Shown here in pieces: positions 43,965 through 45,204 of a stretch of DNA of 45,204 nt. The notes beneath the pieces are model-generated. The model searched no databases, was not told where the DNA came from, and saw nothing but the letters and a program-made list of their open reading frames with translations. How positions within the stretch are numbered: position 1 is the stretch's first letter; the number at the start of each line of letters is the position of its first letter. The translations under genes and the position numbers were made by a program. The stretch is from Streptomyces longispororuber (lineage in GTDB: Bacteria; Actinomycetota; Actinomycetes; Streptomycetales; Streptomycetaceae). The stretch lies in the NCBI RefSeq assembly GCF_014656095.1, contig NZ_BNBT01000059.1, positions 1-45,204 on the forward strand, read 5' to 3'.

Positions 43965-44007
43965 ACGCTAAGAGGACTAGACCAGAGCGTCAATAGGTAT
44001 GGACCAA
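43965..44007 (-). promoter_or_regulatory. Chitinase promoter with two DasR/chi-type repeats
   Basis: On the minus strand TTGACG (43988-43993), 17 bases, TAGCGT (43965-43970). CTGGTCTAGTCC (43974-43985) sits in the spacer and TTGGTCCATACC (43996-44007) just upstream of -35, 22 bases apart in the same direction. They match the 12-base direct repeats known in Streptomyces chitinase promoters and the DasR site TGGTCTAGACCA. Confidence 0.8.
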
Positions 44008-44151
44008 TAGAAATCCGGAAGGCCGCCTGCCAGTTCTTGGCCGGATCCCGACCACGGCCTGGCGGAGTCCTGACGGAGCCCCGGTGGATCCGGAGCGCGT
44101 TTCTGGCGCATCTCTGATGTACCGGTGACGGATCGCTGACGTACTTCTGAC

Positions 44152-44173
44152 CGGATTGGGCCCGGATTGGGCC
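44152..44173. repeat. 11-base tandem duplication before the FMN riboswitch
   Basis: CGGATTGGGCC occurs twice in direct contact (44152-44162 and 44163-44173). The region 44010-44281 between the chitinase promoter and the riboswitch also has scattered GACGGATC/TGACGTAC-like repeats. It must contain the rib promoter, which I could not place. Confidence 0.7.
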
Positions 44174-44281
44174 GCGAATCGGACTCCGGGTCTGATAAGG
44201 GAACTCGCTGTGAGCCAGTCCACAGAAGGCGCCCCGCACGCCCGCGACCAGCCGTGGCACACTGGCTGGGTACCAAAAGCA

Positions 44282-44408
44282 GCGCACTCCGGGGTCGGTG
44301 CAATTCCGAACCGGCGGTTAAAGTCCGCGACCCGGCCACCTCCAGTGGCCGGTTGACCAGGTGAAACTCCTGGACCGACGGTGAAAGTCCGGATGGGAGG
44401 CAGTGCGC
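44282..44408 (+). ncRNA. FMN riboswitch (RFN element)
   Basis: The closing stem GCGCACT (44282-44288) pairs with AGTGCGC (44402-44408). Between them are the hallmark RFN blocks: CCGGGGTCGGTGCAATTCCG, AACCGGCGGTTAAAGTCCGC, a variable CGGCCACC...GGTGGCCGG-like arm, then GACCAGGTGAAACTCCTGGA and CCGACGGTGAAAGTCCGGAT, ending GGGAGGCAGTGC. It binds FMN and shuts down riboflavin synthesis; the target here is ribD and its operon. Confidence 0.95.
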
Positions 44409-44416
44409 GGCGAGCG

Positions 44417-44434
44417 GGCACACCCCTGTGTGCC
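44417..44434 (+). promoter_or_regulatory. Hairpin directly after the FMN aptamer
   Basis: GGCACAC-CCCT-GTGTGCC follows the aptamer by 8 bases and is flanked by CGGG and CCCG, which can extend it. No T-tract is present. It probably belongs to the expression platform, as terminator or as a competitor fold. From here to the ribD start another 136 bases of leader hold no other feature I can name. Confidence 0.5.
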
Positions 44435-44570
44435 GACCCGCCGTAGTGGCTTGTTCCGTACCCGGGACAGGTCTCCTCCGGCGTCGTCGGCCCCGTGTGC
44501 TCCCGCTCGTCCTTGCCGTCGTCTTCTCGACGCGCCCCGGAGTCCGTGCCCGAAGAGGCAGGAGGACCCG

Positions 44571-45204
44571 GTGGCCACCCAGGCCGAAGCAGCCGCCATG
44601 CGGCACGCCCTCGCGCTCGCCGCGCGCGGACTCGGCTTCACCAGCCCCAACCCGGTCGTCGGCTGCGTCGTCCTCGACGCCGCGGGACGGACCGTCGGCG
44701 AGGGCCACCACCAGCGCGCGGGCGGCCCGCACGCCGAGGTCCACGCCCTGCGCGCGGCCGGCGAGAAGGCCCGCGGCGGCACCGCCGTCGTCACCCTCGA
44801 ACCCTGCAACCACACCGGTCGCACCGGCCCCTGCGCCCAGGCGCTGCTCGACGCCGGGATCGCCCGCGTCGTGTACGCCGTCGGCGACCCGAACCCGGCC
44901 GCGACCGGCGGCGGCGCCGCCCTGCGCGCGGCCGGCGTGGACGTCGAGGCGGGCCTGCTCGCGGCCGAGGCCGAGGAGGTCAACGCCGCCTGGCTCACCT
45001 CCGTGCGCCACGGCCGCCCGCACGTCACCTGGAAGTACGCCGCCACCCTCGACGGCCGCACCGCCGCCGCCGACGGCACCAGCCGCTGGATCACCTCCGC
45101 CGCGGCCCGCGCCGACGTGCACCGGCTGCGCGCCGCGGACCACACCGTCGTCGTCGGCTTCGGCACCAACCTCGCCGACGACCCGCACCTGCCCGACCGC
45201 GGCC
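44571..45204 (+). CDS. ribD: Bifunctional riboflavin synthesis protein RibD (5' part)
   Basis: RibD deaminates the GTP cyclohydrolase II product and then reduces its ribose, two early steps of riboflavin synthesis. The gene starts at GTG 44571 with AGGAGG 5 bases before it and runs off the window after 211 codons. The deaminase domain shows TSPNPVVGCVV, the zinc and proton-shuttle motif PHAEVHAL, and PCNHTGRTGPC with the two zinc cysteines. The reductase domain begins with TWKYAATLDGRTAAADGTSRWIT and GFGTNLADDPHLPDRG. Full length is usually about 360 residues, so roughly the last 40 percent is missing only because of the window edge. It is controlled by the FMN riboswitch upstream. Confidence 0.95.
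   Translation, partial: MATQAEAAAMRHALALAARGLGFTSPNPVVGCVVLDAAGRTVGEGHHQRAGGPHAEVHALRAAGEKARGGTAVVTLEPCNHTGRTGPCAQALLDAGIARVVYAVGDPNPAATGGGAALRAAGVDVEAGLLAAEAEEVNAAWLTSVRHGRPHVTWKYAATLDGRTAAADGTSRWITSAAARADVHRLRAADHTVVVGFGTNLADDPHLPDRG

Overview
The window is high-GC actinobacterial chromosome, almost certainly Streptomyces. The evidence is G/C at third codon positions, many GTG starts and one TTG start, strong GGAGG-type ribosome sites, BldD with every c-di-GMP-binding residue, a Streptomyces-type chitinase promoter, and a core gene order (bldD, pyr/car, mihF, gmk, rpoZ, coaBC, metK, priA, fmt, rsmB, rpe) known from that genus. I see no prophage, insertion sequence, tRNA, rRNA or CRISPR array.

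Layout. (1) 1-11 kb: bldD on the minus strand is divergent from a pyrimidine operon, pyrR-pyrB-pyrC-(PH-like membrane protein)-carA-carB-pyrD-pyrF, with 4-8 base overlaps at most junctions; it makes UMP de novo. A PyrR-type RNA loop overlaps the pyrR ribosome site and abutting BldD boxes sit in the bldD promoter. (2) 11-15.6 kb: housekeeping genes mihF, gmk, rpoZ, coaBC and metK, with strong hairpin terminators. (3) 15.8-25.3 kb: a helicase-dead PriA, a small HTH protein, fmt, rsmB, an MMPL exporter and rpe, separated by several kinds of short tandem repeat. (4) 25.5-29.1 kb: a SorC-type regulator, an RNase Sa-like exported nuclease with a barstar-like inhibitor, and GuaB1 (CBS-domain GMP reductase).

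(5) 29.3-35.2 kb is the most interesting part: an APC amino-acid permease, an Lrp/AsnC regulator, a secreted protein, and a two-gene operon that resembles Pseudomonas davA (5-aminovaleramidase) and davB (L-lysine 2-monooxygenase). The permease and davA promoters both carry same-strand CGCAAC hexamers at spacings of about 21-22 and 29-31 bases and are otherwise unrelated. I read this as a candidate Lrp-controlled lysine uptake and oxidation regulon.

(6) 35.2-45.2 kb: an F420-type LLM oxidoreductase, a DUF5995-like protein, a uracil permease, an MFS transporter divergent from a ROK regulator with a likely operator between them, a secreted multidomain GH18 chitinase behind a DasR-like promoter, and an FMN riboswitch leading into ribD, which runs off the end of the window.
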